From positions 107,501 to 171,500 of the forward strand of contig WPIO01000079.1 in NCBI GenBank assembly GCA_009760855.2: DNA of 64,000 nt, given 5' to 3'. This document shows, one piece after another, positions 1-10,935 of the stretch. Position numbers and translations under genes: made by a program. Source of the DNA: Cristatella mucedo. Lineage: Eukaryota > Bryozoa > Phylactolaemata > Cristatellidae. The notes under the pieces are model-generated. The model made no database searches. It had not been told where the DNA came from and was given only the letters and a program-made list of their open reading frames with translations. Within the stretch, counting starts at the first letter, position 1. Each line of letters opens with the position of its first letter.

Positions 1-334
1 GATCAGCACAGTGCTGCGATACTTGTGCACATGTAGAGTAAGCCGGGCAATTGCTGAATGGTCATCGCCAAAAAGCGTACTCGCTACTACTAAAACTAAA
101 CTAAACTTAAAAACTATCTAACTATCTAACTAGTAAACTAAACTACTGCTACTCGTACTCAGCCACTCGCTGCTGTCGTTCACCGATTGTAAATGCTCAA
201 CTAGCAGGAGATGAGCGCTGCGCAGGAGACACGTGGCAAATGTCCTGAAGACTTATCACTGCCGCAGGTGCGCACTGCAGTAGGTCAGCTACGTAGCTCT
301 GTGTGCCCAGTGCAATGCTTCGGCCACAACCTAC
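1..334. other. Left-edge stretch, no exon assigned
   Basis: This lies downstream of the last recognised WDR17-like exon and should be intron or further exon of that gene, which is unfinished at the window edge. Short open frames exist on both strands, but none resembles the next part of WDR17 that I know, and no convincing acceptor-donor pair was found. Confidence 0.4.
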
Positions 335-490
335 CGCTGCTGCTAGAGAAGACGATGCTCTTCCAGGGGTACCGGGCCAGCACCGCCAGCTCCAGGTGCT
401 GCACGAGTGGCAGCAGCGACCACAGGCGCAGCGTGGAGTCACGTGAACTCGAAGCCAGCACAAACGGGTGCATCGGCCCGCTAGCTAGTC
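335..490 (-). CDS. WDR17: WDR17-like, coding exon 13
   Basis: Acceptor ..TTGCAG|GA, donor CAGCG|GTAGGT. The phase-1 start joins exon 12 to give YGLASGPMHPFVLASSSRD, which has the same length as the corresponding vertebrate stretch. The exon holds the end of the last WD repeat (RDSTLRLWSL) and the start of the region after the propellers. It ends in phase 1, so coding continues beyond the left edge. An alternative acceptor four bases downstream of the AG would break the length match. Confidence 0.8.
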
Positions 491-595
491 CTGCAATCAA
501 ACCACGTGCACACGTTCAGGCAGGTGAGCAGACATATGCATGCACAGCACAGAATCGCGCTTTCTCTCTCACCCTACTCCGGATGCCAGCCTCTG

Positions 596-662
<67 letters not shown>

Positions 663-800
663 TGCTCTCTCTCTCTTTCTCTGTGTTTTTCTATCTCTCT
701 CCCTCTGTCTTTCTGTCTATCTTTCTCTGTGTCTATCTTTCTCTCTCTCTCTGTGTCTCTATCTCTTTTCCACACACACTCTCTCTCTCTCTGTATAATT
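596..800 (+). repeat. CT-rich microsatellite in intron 12
   Basis: A pure (CT)n core at about 598-647 is followed by CT-rich sequence with Gs and As to about 800. The long Leu/Ser or Arg/Glu open frames here are products of the dinucleotide repeat. In the WDR17-like pre-mRNA it reads (AG)n and ends about 105 bases before the exon 13 acceptor. Confidence 0.95.
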
Positions 801-1128
801 TCACTCTCTCTCCTCTGTTTAGTCGATTGATGTCTGCATACAACAAAGTGGCAGTTCACTAATGTACTTTAAGTTTTAGCAGGAGCATGCATGGTACGCA
901 AGCACACACGAATGCAGGCACACACGATCACACGCATGTGCACACTCATGGCGCAAGCGCAAACTAAGGCAGCTCGACAGTAACAGGAAGTTGGAGAGGC
1001 TGAGCTGGGGGCAGGCAAGACGATATTGGGGCAAGCACCACTTACCCGTGCCGTGCAACAGCAGGCACACTGAGAGGGGGGCAAGCGGTGCTTGCACGCA
1101 TGGCAGACGAAAGGCCAAGGTCACCCAC

Positions 1129-1331
1129 CGTAGACGTCTCCGCCGTGATCCGCCAGAATACCAATGCAGGCTCCGTCCCGTATGTCCCATATGCGCACGG
1201 TGCAGTCCCAGCTACCCGAGCAGAGCAGGTGCGGCACTTCCGTGTTCCAGCAGAGGCCTCGCACGGGACCCGAGTGGCCGGACAGAGTGCACACGCAGCC
1301 GTCTTGAGAGTACTCCCACACTCTCACCGAC
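1129..1331 (-). CDS. WDR17: WDR17-like, coding exon 12 (two WD repeats)
   Basis: Acceptor CTCGCAG|G, donor TACG|GTGGGT; phase 2 in, phase 1 out. It encodes SVRVWEYSQDGCVCTLSGH, then SGPVRGLCWNTEVPHLLCSG, then SWDCTVRIWDIRDGACIGI and DHGGDVYG. The GH and WD-like signatures (GSWDCTVRIWD) are typical WD40 blades and follow the order seen in vertebrate WDR17. Confidence 0.9.
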
Positions 1332-1607
1332 CTGCGAGGCGGACGAAAGCAAACGCCGAGCTGGCCGGAAACAGGCAAACAGGAAAGCATGGCGCCCAGC
1401 GGCCACGTCCCAGCTGCCACGTTACCGAGCTGTTTTGAACCAACGTTCGAAAGCTGCGGTGGCCGACTCGCGCGATTGAGCAGACAGATATCAGCTGCTA
1501 GCCAAATTAAGCACACTAAAATAGTTAGCACCACCGCAGCAATGAGCGAATCTTGCTTGGCACACCTCGGCATAGGGATAGTTCCTCGACATCGCTAAGA
1601 GACAAGG

Positions 1608-1742
1608 TCCCTGGTTTGGCTCAGAGGTTAAGATGCTCATATTTATTAATCGAGGTCGGGGTCAATGCATTTGATGACCGAGGTCCTACGCTCGAGATCT
1701 GGGTAATTTGTGAACCAAGTTCTCTTAGGGCGCTATGCAAAC
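1608..1742 (+). mobile_element. SINE-2 copy (tRNA-derived), diverged
   Basis: The head matches the tRNA-like consensus TTTGG-TC-AG-GGTTAAG-TGCTC shared with 54,386 and 62,735. A box-B-like region follows, and then the tail AAGTTCTCTTAGGGCGCTATGCAAA. It lies in intron 11 of the WDR17-like gene, antisense to it. Confidence 0.7.
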
Positions 1743-2883
1743 GAATTATATTTTCTTTCAAGTGACTAGGTACCATAAATTCTCAACTGCCAAATTAGGT
1801 GCAGCGCCACCTAGCAAGCAGCTTTCAGTAGGCCAGCTGACTATGCCCGGTGGTGTACCAACATCATTACACCACATCCGGCGACTTCCCATTTGTGGTC
1901 CTAATGTCGACTGCCCACATTGAGCAGGCATTGAGAGCTAGACCTTTACAAGTGCATGAAAAAAGTGCATTCAGCTTTCTGCCAGCCATTCGACTCCTTA
2001 GATCACGCAGCGGGCGAGTATGGCTAGTTCGGCCACCGGCCGGTGGGTGGATGGTCGGAGCAACGGCCTTATCCTTCTTGGCAACCAAGAGGAGTGCTCG
2101 GGCGGTCGGATAACCTCTGGCAATTATCCTAAAATCTTACATAATCCTAATACAAATCCAAACCGAAGGCAATTGGCAGTTCGAGCCCGGACACGATGCC
2201 AAACATAAGAATGAGCTCAAAATAACGGCCGCACGGTCAGGGCAATGTAAAACATTCCGTGCAGCTCTATCGTTAAATCCACAAAGGCGGAAGAACTAAG
2301 TGGGCAGTGCACTAAGCAATTCTCTTAAGTGCAGTCAAAGCTTGAATATAGTCTCATGACACGACACAATGGGCAGCCTTTACTTGATGCAACAAATAAG
2401 TGAGAGCCGTGTCAGGTTCAGGAAGGAAATTAACAACGTAATTTCCACAGATGTAACAGCCAATGGGAAGAGAGGAGTGGAAGCTAATAAGGAGGTGCTA
2501 CAATCAGCAGCAACAGAAACAGTTGTGCATCAACTCACTAGCGAGCTGAGCTATAAAAGGCGCTGTAGTCTTGCAGGCAGAGTGAGATTCATTAGAAAGT
2601 AGATCGACACATCTCGAAACGCCAAACGCTAATCTGCTTTCCTTTTTTTTTCTGCACATGCAGTCTGCTGTTATAATTCATGAACAGGCTGCATTTATAT
2701 TTTAGACTGCCACTAATTTACTAGACGTCACATCAGCTGGCAAGTAAAATTAGGGCTACATTAATGTTGTGTATCGACTGGTGCAAATTCGTTTAGCCGC
2801 AGCAGCAGCAGCCTGGTCGGCGTGCTTCAGGAGACCAGCTCGACTCGAAGCGGCAGCTTCAGAAGCAGCAGCCACTATCTTAC

Positions 2884-3135
2884 TTGTCGTCGGAGCCACT
2901 GCAGAACACGCCGTCCTTGACCGGAGACCACTTGACCAGAAAGGCTTTTGCCGTGTGGCCGCTGAAGCACTTGAGCGGCTGGTCACTGCCGGTGGCCATG
3001 TAGTAGACGCGCAGGCATCCGTCCTCGCAGCTCGTCAGCAGCATGTCCTTGTTCGACGGTGACCAATCGCAGCTGAACACGGCTGCCGGATGCTTGTACC
3101 TGTTCAGCACCTTCCCGTCCACTTGCCTCACAATT
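2884..3135 (-). CDS. WDR17: WDR17-like, coding exon 11
   Basis: Acceptor GCGTCAG|A, donor GACAA|GTAAGA; phase 2 in and out. It encodes IVRQVDGKVLNRYKHPAAVF, then a CDW/NKDM blade, then VYYMATGSDQPLKCFSGHTA and the KWSPVKDGVFCSGSDD blade. This is the most strongly conserved part of the gene in the window and is what identified it as WDR17. Confidence 0.95.
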
Positions 3136-3352
3136 CTGACGCAAAGCTAGCATGTCAGGAGGCCGGCCTCACATGCGGCAGACAGCAATATGCTGTTAGC
3201 AGCAGCTAACAGTAGCATCAAGCAGAAGGGAGCAGCAGCAGCTAGCTCGGTTCGAACTGCTCGCCCGATGGAAACAGGCTGCATCCTACGACGACAAGCA
3301 ACATCGCGGCATCAGCCGTGGCGGCGGCAGCAGCAGGCAGCAGTAGACTTAC

Positions 3353-3438
3353 GCCAGGCCATCGGCTCCACCTGTTGCAATGCGCCGTGATTCTCGCTGG
3401 TTCCAGGCAACAGAATACACACAACCACCAGCGCCGTG
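3353..3438 (-). CDS. WDR17: WDR17-like, coding exon 10
   Basis: Acceptor CTTGTAG|CAC, donor CTGGC|GTAAGT; phase 0 in, phase 2 out. It encodes HGAGGCVYSVAWNQRESRRI then ATGGADGLA, matching the HGTNGIFCIAW...RIATCSSDG stretch of the family. At 86 bases it is too short to stand out as an open frame and was found by homology and phase. Confidence 0.88.
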
Positions 3439-3649
3439 CTACAAGGCCGTCAAATTTTAGAAGTCAGAGTTTAAAAGGGCAGAAAACAAAGGGAAAAACG
3501 GTAGCACAACAGCAGCTGCAGTAGTGGTGGTAGCATTGGGAGCAGCAGAAGTGATGGCAGCAGCAGCAGCAGCAGCGGGAGGACCGAAAGTAATAAGATT
3601 GTGGCAGCCATCCTTATATGCATGGCATATTGCAGGCAAGAGCGCAGAC

Positions 3650-3796
3650 CTCGTTGAAGCGAGTGACGATGCTCTGCTTCTGCATGTCCCAGATGAATGC
3701 TCCGTGTCGTGCAGTGGCTGCTGCAATGCAGTCAAGGTCGGACGGAGCCCATGATATCTGGTATATGACCCCTTCGTTTCCTGCAGAGCTGCATAC
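3650..3796 (-). CDS. WDR17: WDR17-like, coding exon 9
   Basis: Acceptor CATGTAG|GTA, donor AACGAG|GTCTGC (a weak donor); phase 0 at both ends. It encodes VCSSAGNEGVIYQISWAPSD, LDCIAAATARHGAFIWDMQK and IVTRFNE, one complete WD blade with GAFIWD as its WD-like end. Confidence 0.88.
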
Positions 3797-4316
3797 CTAC
3801 ATGGATAGAATTAATACTAGTTTTGACCACGGGCTCTTAGCAAGAATAATAATCAATTATGCATGCAGCACTATGCAATGATAATAATAACAAAAGTAAT
3901 AATAATAAAATAATTGCATGGCACCCTATGGGAGAGCCATATCTATTTTTAGGCACTTTACATAGGCTAGAAAGAAAGCCATTGGTCCATTGGCCTTAGT
4001 GTCGTAGCATGCACGGGGCAAGTCACATGCAAAAGCATGTAAAGGCCGGTTCATCCGGGCAGAAATAAATTTGTTTGCAGCTCATCAGGAAATCGGTAGG
4101 TATTGAGTCTAGCCAATTACTAGTCTTCTGAACTTTGACATGAGGCCATAGGTCATAGGTGGCAAGCTTGAAGGAATGCAGATGGAAGAGGCCAAACAAA
4201 GAAAACAGCCAAGCAAGCAAGGTAACATAATTTGTCAGCAGGAGATCAAACCTAGCACACAACCAACTAACCGTGAGCATGCAACATAACAACACGAAGC
4301 TGAGCTGAGCACTCAC

Positions 4317-4436
4317 TCCTGTCATCGTCTCGACGTCCCAGACTTTAATAGTGCCGTCAAAGCTTGCTGTCGCAAGCAGTGACCCTCTGGTATCGTCTGG
4401 TTTAAATTTGCAATCGAAAATCGTCTCGATGTGACC
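4317..4436 (-). CDS. WDR17: WDR17-like, coding exon 8
   Basis: Acceptor TTGGCAG|GGT, donor ACAGGA|GTGAGT; phase 0 at both ends, exactly 40 codons. It encodes GHIETIFDCKFKPDDTRG, LLATASFDGTIKVWDVETMT and G. The GH...FDGTIKVWD pattern is a textbook WD40 repeat and nearly identical to vertebrate WDR17. Confidence 0.95.
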
Positions 4437-4790
4437 CTGCCAATGAGAAATTGTCACGTGACTCGCCTCGAAAGCCGCATGGTGCATCAAGGTGGCTATG
4501 CGTTCAATGCTTGGTTAATGAGCAGGGTATTTCCGTGCAAAAAGAGCACGACCACAAACATCGGTGGCAAACAAGGGCTTCAGGGATTCTGCCTGAGAGC
4601 TGTGCATGTGGCTGCTCAAATAGGATAGAAGGTAGATAGAGAATAGATGGTAGAGGATAGAGGGTAGAGGGTAGAGGCAATCAACGAACCCGAAGGGACC
4701 CAGCAGTGTTGACCTTCGTGCGATTTTGTGTACCAACTTAAAAGACGAGAGAGCAGACGAGCAAACGAGGGGAAGTGCATATCTACTCAC

Positions 4791-4890
4791 ATATTCTTGC
4801 AGGAAACTCCACTTTCTGGCAGAGATATCATACAAGCCCACACCTCCATCCATGAAGGTGCACAGTGCATACACCATGGGAGGACAGAGC
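4791..4890 (-). CDS. WDR17: WDR17-like, coding exon 7
   Basis: Acceptor CTTTCAG|G, donor GAATAT|GTGAGT; phase 2 in, phase 0 out. It encodes LCPPMVYALCTFMDGGVGLY then DISARKWSFLQEY, matching the FLDGGVGLYDMGAKKWDFL stretch of the family. Exon 6 supplies the first two bases of the Trp codon at the junction. Confidence 0.92.
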
Positions 4891-5055
4891 CTGAAAGAAG
4901 ACAGATGGGCTCACGAGCACGAGTGATTAGGACTGGAAGATCAATGAGGTCAGAGCTTTGCTCTGTAAACGCTACTCACTTGAAAGATGCATTCGTGGCG
5001 GTTTCGCCTCGCGAGCACTGGGAGCAGCAGGGAGGCACAGGCAGAAAGCATGAGA

Positions 5056-5165
5056 CCTTTCTTAAAAGGTTTGCCGAGGTTTCTGCATGCAATGTGGCTA
5101 CCTTACTAAGGTCCAGTATAAACAGCTCGTTACCTGAAGACCCTATACAGCTTTCTGCCATTCTT
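5056..5165 (+). mobile_element. LINE A fragment (EN-RT linker region)
   Basis: The frame reads FLKRFAEVSACNVATLLRSS then SLPEDPI, nearly the same as the minus-strand LINE A linker at about 22,330-22,430. The boundaries are approximate. It lies in intron 6 of the WDR17-like gene and abuts LINE B sequence. Confidence 0.65.
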
Positions 5166-5189
5166 TCCACTCAGGAAGCACCTAACGCC

Positions 5190-6735
5190 ACTAATCTGCG
5201 CCAAGCCGCCTTCTCCTTCTCTCTTCGTGAGCTTCTTAAGGAATTTAATGCACTCAATGATCTTATTAATATAAGATCCAATGAAAGATGCCGACTTTGA
5301 GACTTCCTCCGTGTAAACAATGACATTCTATGTGGCAACGACGACGAGAATGTCACTGCCCTATCTCTGCTAGATCTGTCTGCTGCTTTTGCTAACATTG
5401 ATCACGATGTTCTACTTTAACGATTGAGAACAACGATCGGTCTGGCAGACAAGGCACTGGCATGGTTCAAATCGTACTTGTCTGACCGTGTTCAATAAGT
5501 GTCGTATGGGGGTCAGGTCTCACACACGAGACTGGTCACCTGTGGAGTCCCTCAAGGGTCCGTCCGCCGTCCCTTGCTGTTCTCCATTTATACTCAGCCT
5601 CTGGGAAAAGTGATTACCGCCCATGGAATAGGATACCATAAGCGTGTGGCTGGATTAAAAGGCTTTGCTCTTCTGATAGGTGATGCTGTCGTGCGACCAT
5701 CACCTCGTGCTCGAAATTTAGGTGTCGTTTTCGACAGCTGCCTCAATTTTAAAAGCTTCATTCAGAAGACTGCTTCTACAGCTAGCCATCACGTCTGATC
5801 CCTATCTAATATTAGGAGCTGTCTTCCACAGTGGCTTGCAAAAAACTTAACTAGCTCCTTAGTCCTGTCTCGGCTTGATTATTGTAATTCCCTTCTGGTT
5901 GGGCTACCAAAGAAAGCCTTAGGCCTCTGCAGCTGACTATGAATATGGCTGCAAGGCTAGTCTTCAAGTCCCAGCGGTGTGACCACGTATCTCCTTTGCT
6001 AGAAGAGCTAGGATGGCTGCCGGTTGATCAACGAACACAGAGCAAAGTTCTTATGCTGACCCACGAGCCCCGCCACGGCTTGGCTCCTTTGTACCTAACT
6101 GAATTGCTGCACCAGTTTCAGCCTCCTCGTGCCCTCAGGTCCTGTATGGACAATAAATTAGACCGTTGGCAACAGAAGTCCCAGCGGTTTGAGCACGTGT
6201 CACCTTTGCTGAAAGAGCTAGGATGGTTGCCGGTTGAGCAAAGGATACAGAGCAAAGTTCTTACGCTGACCCACAAGGCCCGCCACGGCTTGGCTCCTTT
6301 GTACCTAGCTGAACTGCTGCATCAGTTTCAGCCTGTTCGCGCCCTCAGGTCCTGTGTGGACAATAAATTAGCTGTCCCATTCCTGCGCTTAAAGACAGCT
6401 GGCGACAGAAGCTTTAGTTCTGCAGGTCCTAGACTGTGGAACTCGCTTCCACAATTCTTACGCAACGACAACTGCTCTCCAACTGCCGACTATGGCACAT
6501 CTTTTTCAGCGGTCCTGAACTGCTACTTCTATGCTACTCACTACCTCAACTGCTCTCCTGACTCTGCTATGCTTCCCACTTTCTCTCTGTTGCGTGAGAC
6601 GAAGTCTGTTGGCTACCGAATGCGTACCGAAAGCCGCTTAGGCTGTGAGTGCGCTATACAAAACTCTCCTGCGTAACACCCACATGGTCTTTATGACTTT
6701 GTAGAGTAACTGACGGAGATACAACAAGCTTTGGC
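5190..6735 (+). mobile_element. LINE B copy with internal tandem duplication
   Basis: It starts with a diverged RT core (SLLDLSAAFANIDHDVLL, GVPQGSV) broken by stops. It ends with an intact 245-codon frame (5,939-6,676) covering the C-terminal part: ARLVFKSQR, LPVEQRIQSKVLTLTHKARH, GPRLWNSLPQFLR. The segment beginning AAGTCCCAGCGGT is repeated at about 5,968 and 6,177, so the same ~70 residues occur twice. The 3' end is the GGAGATACA motif typical of this family. It lies in intron 6 of the WDR17-like gene, in the opposite orientation. Confidence 0.85.
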
Positions 6736-7035
6736 TCTGCAGGTCCTAGATTATGGAATTCACTTCCACAATTCTTACGTAACGACAACTACTCTCCTGT
6801 TGCCGACTATGGCTCATCCTTTTCAGCGGTCCTGAGCTGCTACTTCTATGCTACCTCAACTGCTCTCCTGACTCTGCTATGCTTCCCACTTTCTCTTTGT
6901 TGTGTGAGCCGAAGTCTACCAAATGCATACCAAAAGCCGCTTCGGCTGTGAGTGTGCTATACAAAACTCTCCTGTGTAACACCCACGTAGTCTGTATGGC
7001 TTCGAGGAGTTACAGATGGAGATACATGCACGTGG
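6736..7035 (+). mobile_element. LINE B 3' fragment
   Basis: A second, 5'-truncated copy of the LINE B 3' end directly follows the first. It starts at the GGTCCTAGA-TATGGAA (RLWNSLP) region and ends at GTTACAGATGGAGATACATG. It is diverged and not open. Confidence 0.8.
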
Positions 7036-7918
7036 GAATGACCAAAAAATGTCAATAAGCTCTACACTCATCGCTCCATCATCTCAGGTTTTGATGGACA
7101 TGAATTCTCTCAACGAGCCGAATTTCAGGCTTGCTTTCTGATAAAATCCATCTGAGAAATTTGTCTTGAATAAGCAACGACCCATTACCCTCACTCCATT
7201 AAAATGAGAGCAGAGCGAAGGAAATGAAGCCACTGGCCAATAACGGTTGATCTTGGAGCCTTGTCCCATTGAGCAAAGCTCGAGAACAACAAATAAACTC
7301 GATCCACGAAGCTGACCTAATCCCAAACTCGATGAGTTTCTCGGCCACAGCTGGGACACTGTGTACAACCCATGCAGAGGGAATGCACCATGGGCCAAGT
7401 GTAGCATGGTTCATCTGTAGCATCATTTTGTAGTGGTCACTTTCTGGTTGCTTTCTAGTAGCAGTTGAGCATGCATGACCAACGCCAGCAGTTTATTCAC
7501 CTACACGCAAAGCTGGGTGGATGCACGACTCTCTTCGCCACTCTAATACTCCCTTCCCCCTACTCTCGCGTGACTGCCACATCAATCACGGAGCGAAACG
7601 GAGCCCCCGGCATGCCACATGCTATAAAATAGCAGTGCGACCTCGATGATGCCTCAACCATCGAAGACCAGCTCAGTCAGTCACTGAGAAACTGCTGTCT
7701 GGCCAGTTTGCATCCTGCTGGTCTGGGATCATTTAAGATCATGAAACTTACTTTTTCAAGGCCAAGCTGCATTGCAATAAAAACAATGCTCAAATATCAC
7801 TTTCTTTCAACCTATGATGCCATAGCCAATAGGGCATTTACAAGAATTTAGCTCATCGACCTCAAAGGCTGATACAAACGTGTCTCATTTGGGACTGTCT
7901 CTCGAAGAGCAATCTCAC

Positions 7919-8105
7919 CACTTGTCTGCCGTGCCTTCGAAAGTCCGAGACCCTTGGCCTCTTTGTCTCGCCTGGCCCGTGAGCCCTTGGCTGCTGCTCG
8001 AAAAAGGTATAACAGCTCCAGAGCTGTCGTTGGCCGTAGCAGATCTCCCCTCAGCTTTGATACTGATTGAGTAGTCTGCCGAAAGGATGCACAATGCATG
8101 GAAAC
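7919..8105 (-). CDS. WDR17: WDR17-like, coding exon 6 (variable loop)
   Basis: Acceptor CTCGTAG|GT, donor AAGTG|GTGAGA; phase 1 in, phase 2 out. It starts FHALCILSADYSISIKAEGR, then runs into a Ser/Thr/Gly/Gln-rich segment ending GTADKW. Vertebrate WDR17 has a similar poorly conserved Ser/Thr/Pro-rich stretch at this place between blades. Support comes from the FH-L-VL start and from phase agreement on both sides. Confidence 0.8.
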
Positions 8106-8292
8106 CTACGAGAGACATCGGAAGTAGGCAAACGTCAAAGCGAGAAGGTGAGTGCGGCAGTTCGGTGCCGTGAGGCTGCTGCAACGATGTAATGAGAGCT
8201 TCTCTGCTCAAGAGCAAGCAGCCTTCATTACATCGTTGGCCGCTATTGCCAGAGCACCGCAAACGGCACGCAAATTATTGACATGCATGCTG

Positions 8293-8294
<2 letters not shown>

Positions 8295-8359
<65 letters not shown>
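8295..8359 (+). repeat. (CA)n microsatellite next to exon 5 donor
   Basis: 65 bp of uninterrupted CA. On the WDR17-like transcript strand it is a (UG)n run starting about 20 bases after the exon 5 donor. Confidence 0.98.
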
Positions 8360-8362
<3 letters not shown>

Positions 8363-8379
8363 TGCACACTGGTTCTCAC

Positions 8380-8457
8380 CAGTTTTGTTTATCCTGATAT
8401 TTTCAAGAGGTGTGGCCTTTGAAACATTCCACAGACGAAACACCCCGACTTCCTTAT
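8380..8457 (-). CDS. WDR17: WDR17-like, coding exon 5
   Basis: Acceptor TTGACAG|AT, donor AACTG|GTGAGA; phase 1 at both ends, 78 bases. It encodes KEVGVFRLWNVSKATPLENI then RINKTG, matching the GVLRIWNVSRTTPIDNL stretch of the family. Skipping it would keep the frame. Confidence 0.92.
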
Positions 8458-8934
8458 CTGTCAACACAAGGAAGCTGCAGTGAGTCTCGTGCAAGACAGC
8501 AGCGCCGGATGTCGAGGTTTGGATGGCACACGTGCAGAAACATGCAGAGGCAGCAGGGAGCAGCAGCAGTAGCAGCACGAGCAGCAGCAGTAGCTCTGAG
8601 ACAGCGAGCTGGGCATAGAGCAGCTGCTGGTGCTCGTGCTGACCACACCTACCCACCATCAGAGGTGGAGAGAGGCGCCACTCCCCTCTACATTTCTGAT
8701 GGTTCGTTGAAAATGCTCCTGCATCATTCGACAGAGTAAAGGGATAGGTGCTCTTACGGCGATTACTGTTCGTGGATGTGGCTTCAGAGGCAAGCTAACA
8801 TGTTAACAAGGCTACTGAAATTGTATGCAGGCATGCAAAGCAGGCCACTAAGTTAGGAAGCTATGAGTGCTACATGACGCAGACAAATGCAACACAAGTG
8901 TGCCCTGCAACTTAAAAGAATTGGCTCAGTAATG

Positions 8935-8992
8935 ATATGTAATGTATCTCCGTCTGTAACTCCACACAGCCACAAAGACGTAGTGAGTGTTC
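8935..8992 (-). mobile_element. LINE B extreme 3' end
   Basis: Contains ATGTATCTCCGTCTGTAACT and the CACAAAGACGTAGTGAGTG remnant of the LINE B 3' UTR in reverse orientation. Only about 58 bp remain. Confidence 0.65.
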
Positions 8993-9003
8993 TGCCAATG
9001 ACG

Positions 9004-9175
9004 TATGGACACTAGGTAAGGCGGTTGCTTTCACGACCTCGGTCCTGAGGTCGTGGGTTCGATTACTGGGGTGGGCGATTTTTAATCGCCATTGCAAGCA
9101 GTGGTGATAGCCGTAAAGGCTCTTCTGTCGCTATACAAAAAGAGGCTGTTTAATCAGCTAGGATTTATTTTATTT
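9004..9175 (+). mobile_element. SINE-1 copy (tRNA-derived)
   Basis: The head CACTAGGTAAGGCGGTTGCT resembles an A box, and GTCGTGGGTTCGATTAC contains a box B (GGTTCGATT). The body GGGCGATTTTTAATCGCCATTGCAA-GTGGTGATAGCC and the end GGCTGTTTAATCAGCTAGGAT are shared with 27,413 and 15,446. I read it as a SINE rather than a tRNA gene because there is no closed acceptor stem and the body is repeated elsewhere. Confidence 0.8.
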
Positions 9176-9668
9176 ATTTATGGACCCACGATCGCAAAAA
9201 TCGCGAGCTGACCTGAATAGGCCATTCTGAATAAGCTCATTGCCATGCCATTTTCAAACTAATAAGGTAAATGGTGATTTGCTGAACTTGCCAATAAACA
9301 CTCCTGCTAAAGAGAAAAATGCTGTCAAACAGGCAACATACCAAATGAGTTTCAAGGATACGACAGCAAAACTTGCTCACACATTCGTTACATCCCACCA
9401 CGACTTCTGAAAATCATTGCTATCAGGTATTCCTACCTATGCAGTGAGATGCTTAAAAGGCGTTTCCATGGCCTATCTTACCAACACACGAGTAATCAAT
9501 CATAGGTGCCATCAAGGGCATGCTTTCTTCATCGTTTGAAAGGCATGGTGGACGACATGACTGGCGAAATCATCGATGCATTCTGCGAGAGTCCTTGTTT
9601 ATGACATACTACCCTCTCTACGAATACTTATTAGGCTGTGACTTGGCGAGTGATAAAGGCAATATCGG

Positions 9669-10160
9669 AAATGTATGTATGTATGTATCTCCGTCAGTAA
9701 CTCCACAAAGTCACAAAGACCATGTGGGTGTTACGCAGGAGAGTTTTGTATAGCTCACTCACAGCCTAAGCGGCTTTCGGTACGAATTCGGTAGCCAACA
9801 GACTTCGTCTCACGCAACAAAGAGAAAGTGGGAAGCATAGCAGAGTTAGGAGAGCAGTTGAGGTAGTGAGTAGCATAGAAGTAGCAGTTCAGGACCGCTG
9901 AAAAAGATGTGCAATAGTCGGCAGTTGGAGAGTAGATGTCGTTGCGTAAGAATTGTGGAAGCGAGTTCCACAGTCTAGGACCTGCAGAGCTAAAGCTTCT
10001 GTCGCCAACTGTCTTTAAGCAGACGAATGGGACAGCTAATTTATTGTCCACACAGGACCTGAGGGCGCGAACAGGCTGAAACTGGTGCAGCAGTTCAGCT
10101 AGGTACGAAGGAGCCAAGCCGTGGCGGGCCTTGTGGGTCAGCGTAAGAACAGGTTTAAAT
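9669..10160 (-). mobile_element. LINE B 3' fragment in intron 4
   Basis: Reverse orientation, so sense to the WDR17-like gene. A 120-codon frame (9,755-10,117) reads AELLHQFQPVRALRSCVDNK, GDRSFSSAGPRLWNSLPQFL and so on. The 3' end is at the ATGTATGTATGTATCTCCG run near 9,671. Confidence 0.85.
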
Positions 10161-10499
10161 TCATCTGGGTTTGCAAAGAGAAGGGCAACTTCCTACCTCT
10201 CTAATGAAAGAAAATTTCTCATAGTCAATCTGGGAATAGAGATTGTAGTATGATCGAAAGAATTAGGACAGACGGCAGATCGACCGCATAAACTTCCTAC
10301 AAGAAGAAAGTTCGAAACAGGACGAGGAGAGGAGAGCAAGACAGAGCACGTGTAAGTAAACCTGGCTACTTAACAGGAGCTACAGAGCTCAGCAGATGAG
10401 CTTATCTGTCATCTGAGCATCATAACTACCACACTATGCCCTTGCTAATCAATCTGCACTGACTCCTAATCAAGCAGCTTATCCATTCCAAGATTTGGT

Positions 10500-10935
10500 C
10501 ACTCACTTGTAGGTACCTTCATTATCTTACTCTGGCCGGCCTCGCCAAAGTACTCCCTCCTCAGGCTTGGCATTATGCCACCCGCTCTTCAGGCTCAAGT
10601 CGTTTAGAGGTGCGGCTAACCAACCTCGAATCATGTGGAAAGTGTCTTCTAGTATTATGCTCCCAAAGGTTGGAACTGACTTCCGACTGACGTTGCAACA
10701 TCTCCTGACTACAAGATAGTTGAGAAGAAGCTAAAAACCAACCTGTTTTGCACTACATTTGCTCCGTCCATGTAAACTGTCCTTAGTGTACTTACTTATG
10801 CATGCTGACTTCACGCATGCTATCACTAATCAACTAATATGATCCTTTTTAGAAAGTGAAGATTGCCTAGAAAGAGATTTCATTCTTTTAAAGTATTATA
10901 CAAATGGTGTACTATTACAATAATTGTTATTGCTA
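10500..10935 (+). mobile_element. Old LINE A 3' fragment
   Basis: Recognisable by ATGCTCCCAAAGGTTGGAACT (YAPKAWN), the GCATGCTGACTTCACGCATGC 3' UTR block and a decayed hairpin tail (TTGCCTAGAAAGAGATTTCATTC). It has many stops. Confidence 0.6.

Noticed and set aside
9004-9080. Possible tRNA gene from the box A and box B look-alikes
   Set aside because: No closed cloverleaf or acceptor stem; the same unit with its body recurs at 27,413 and 15,446, so it is a SINE.
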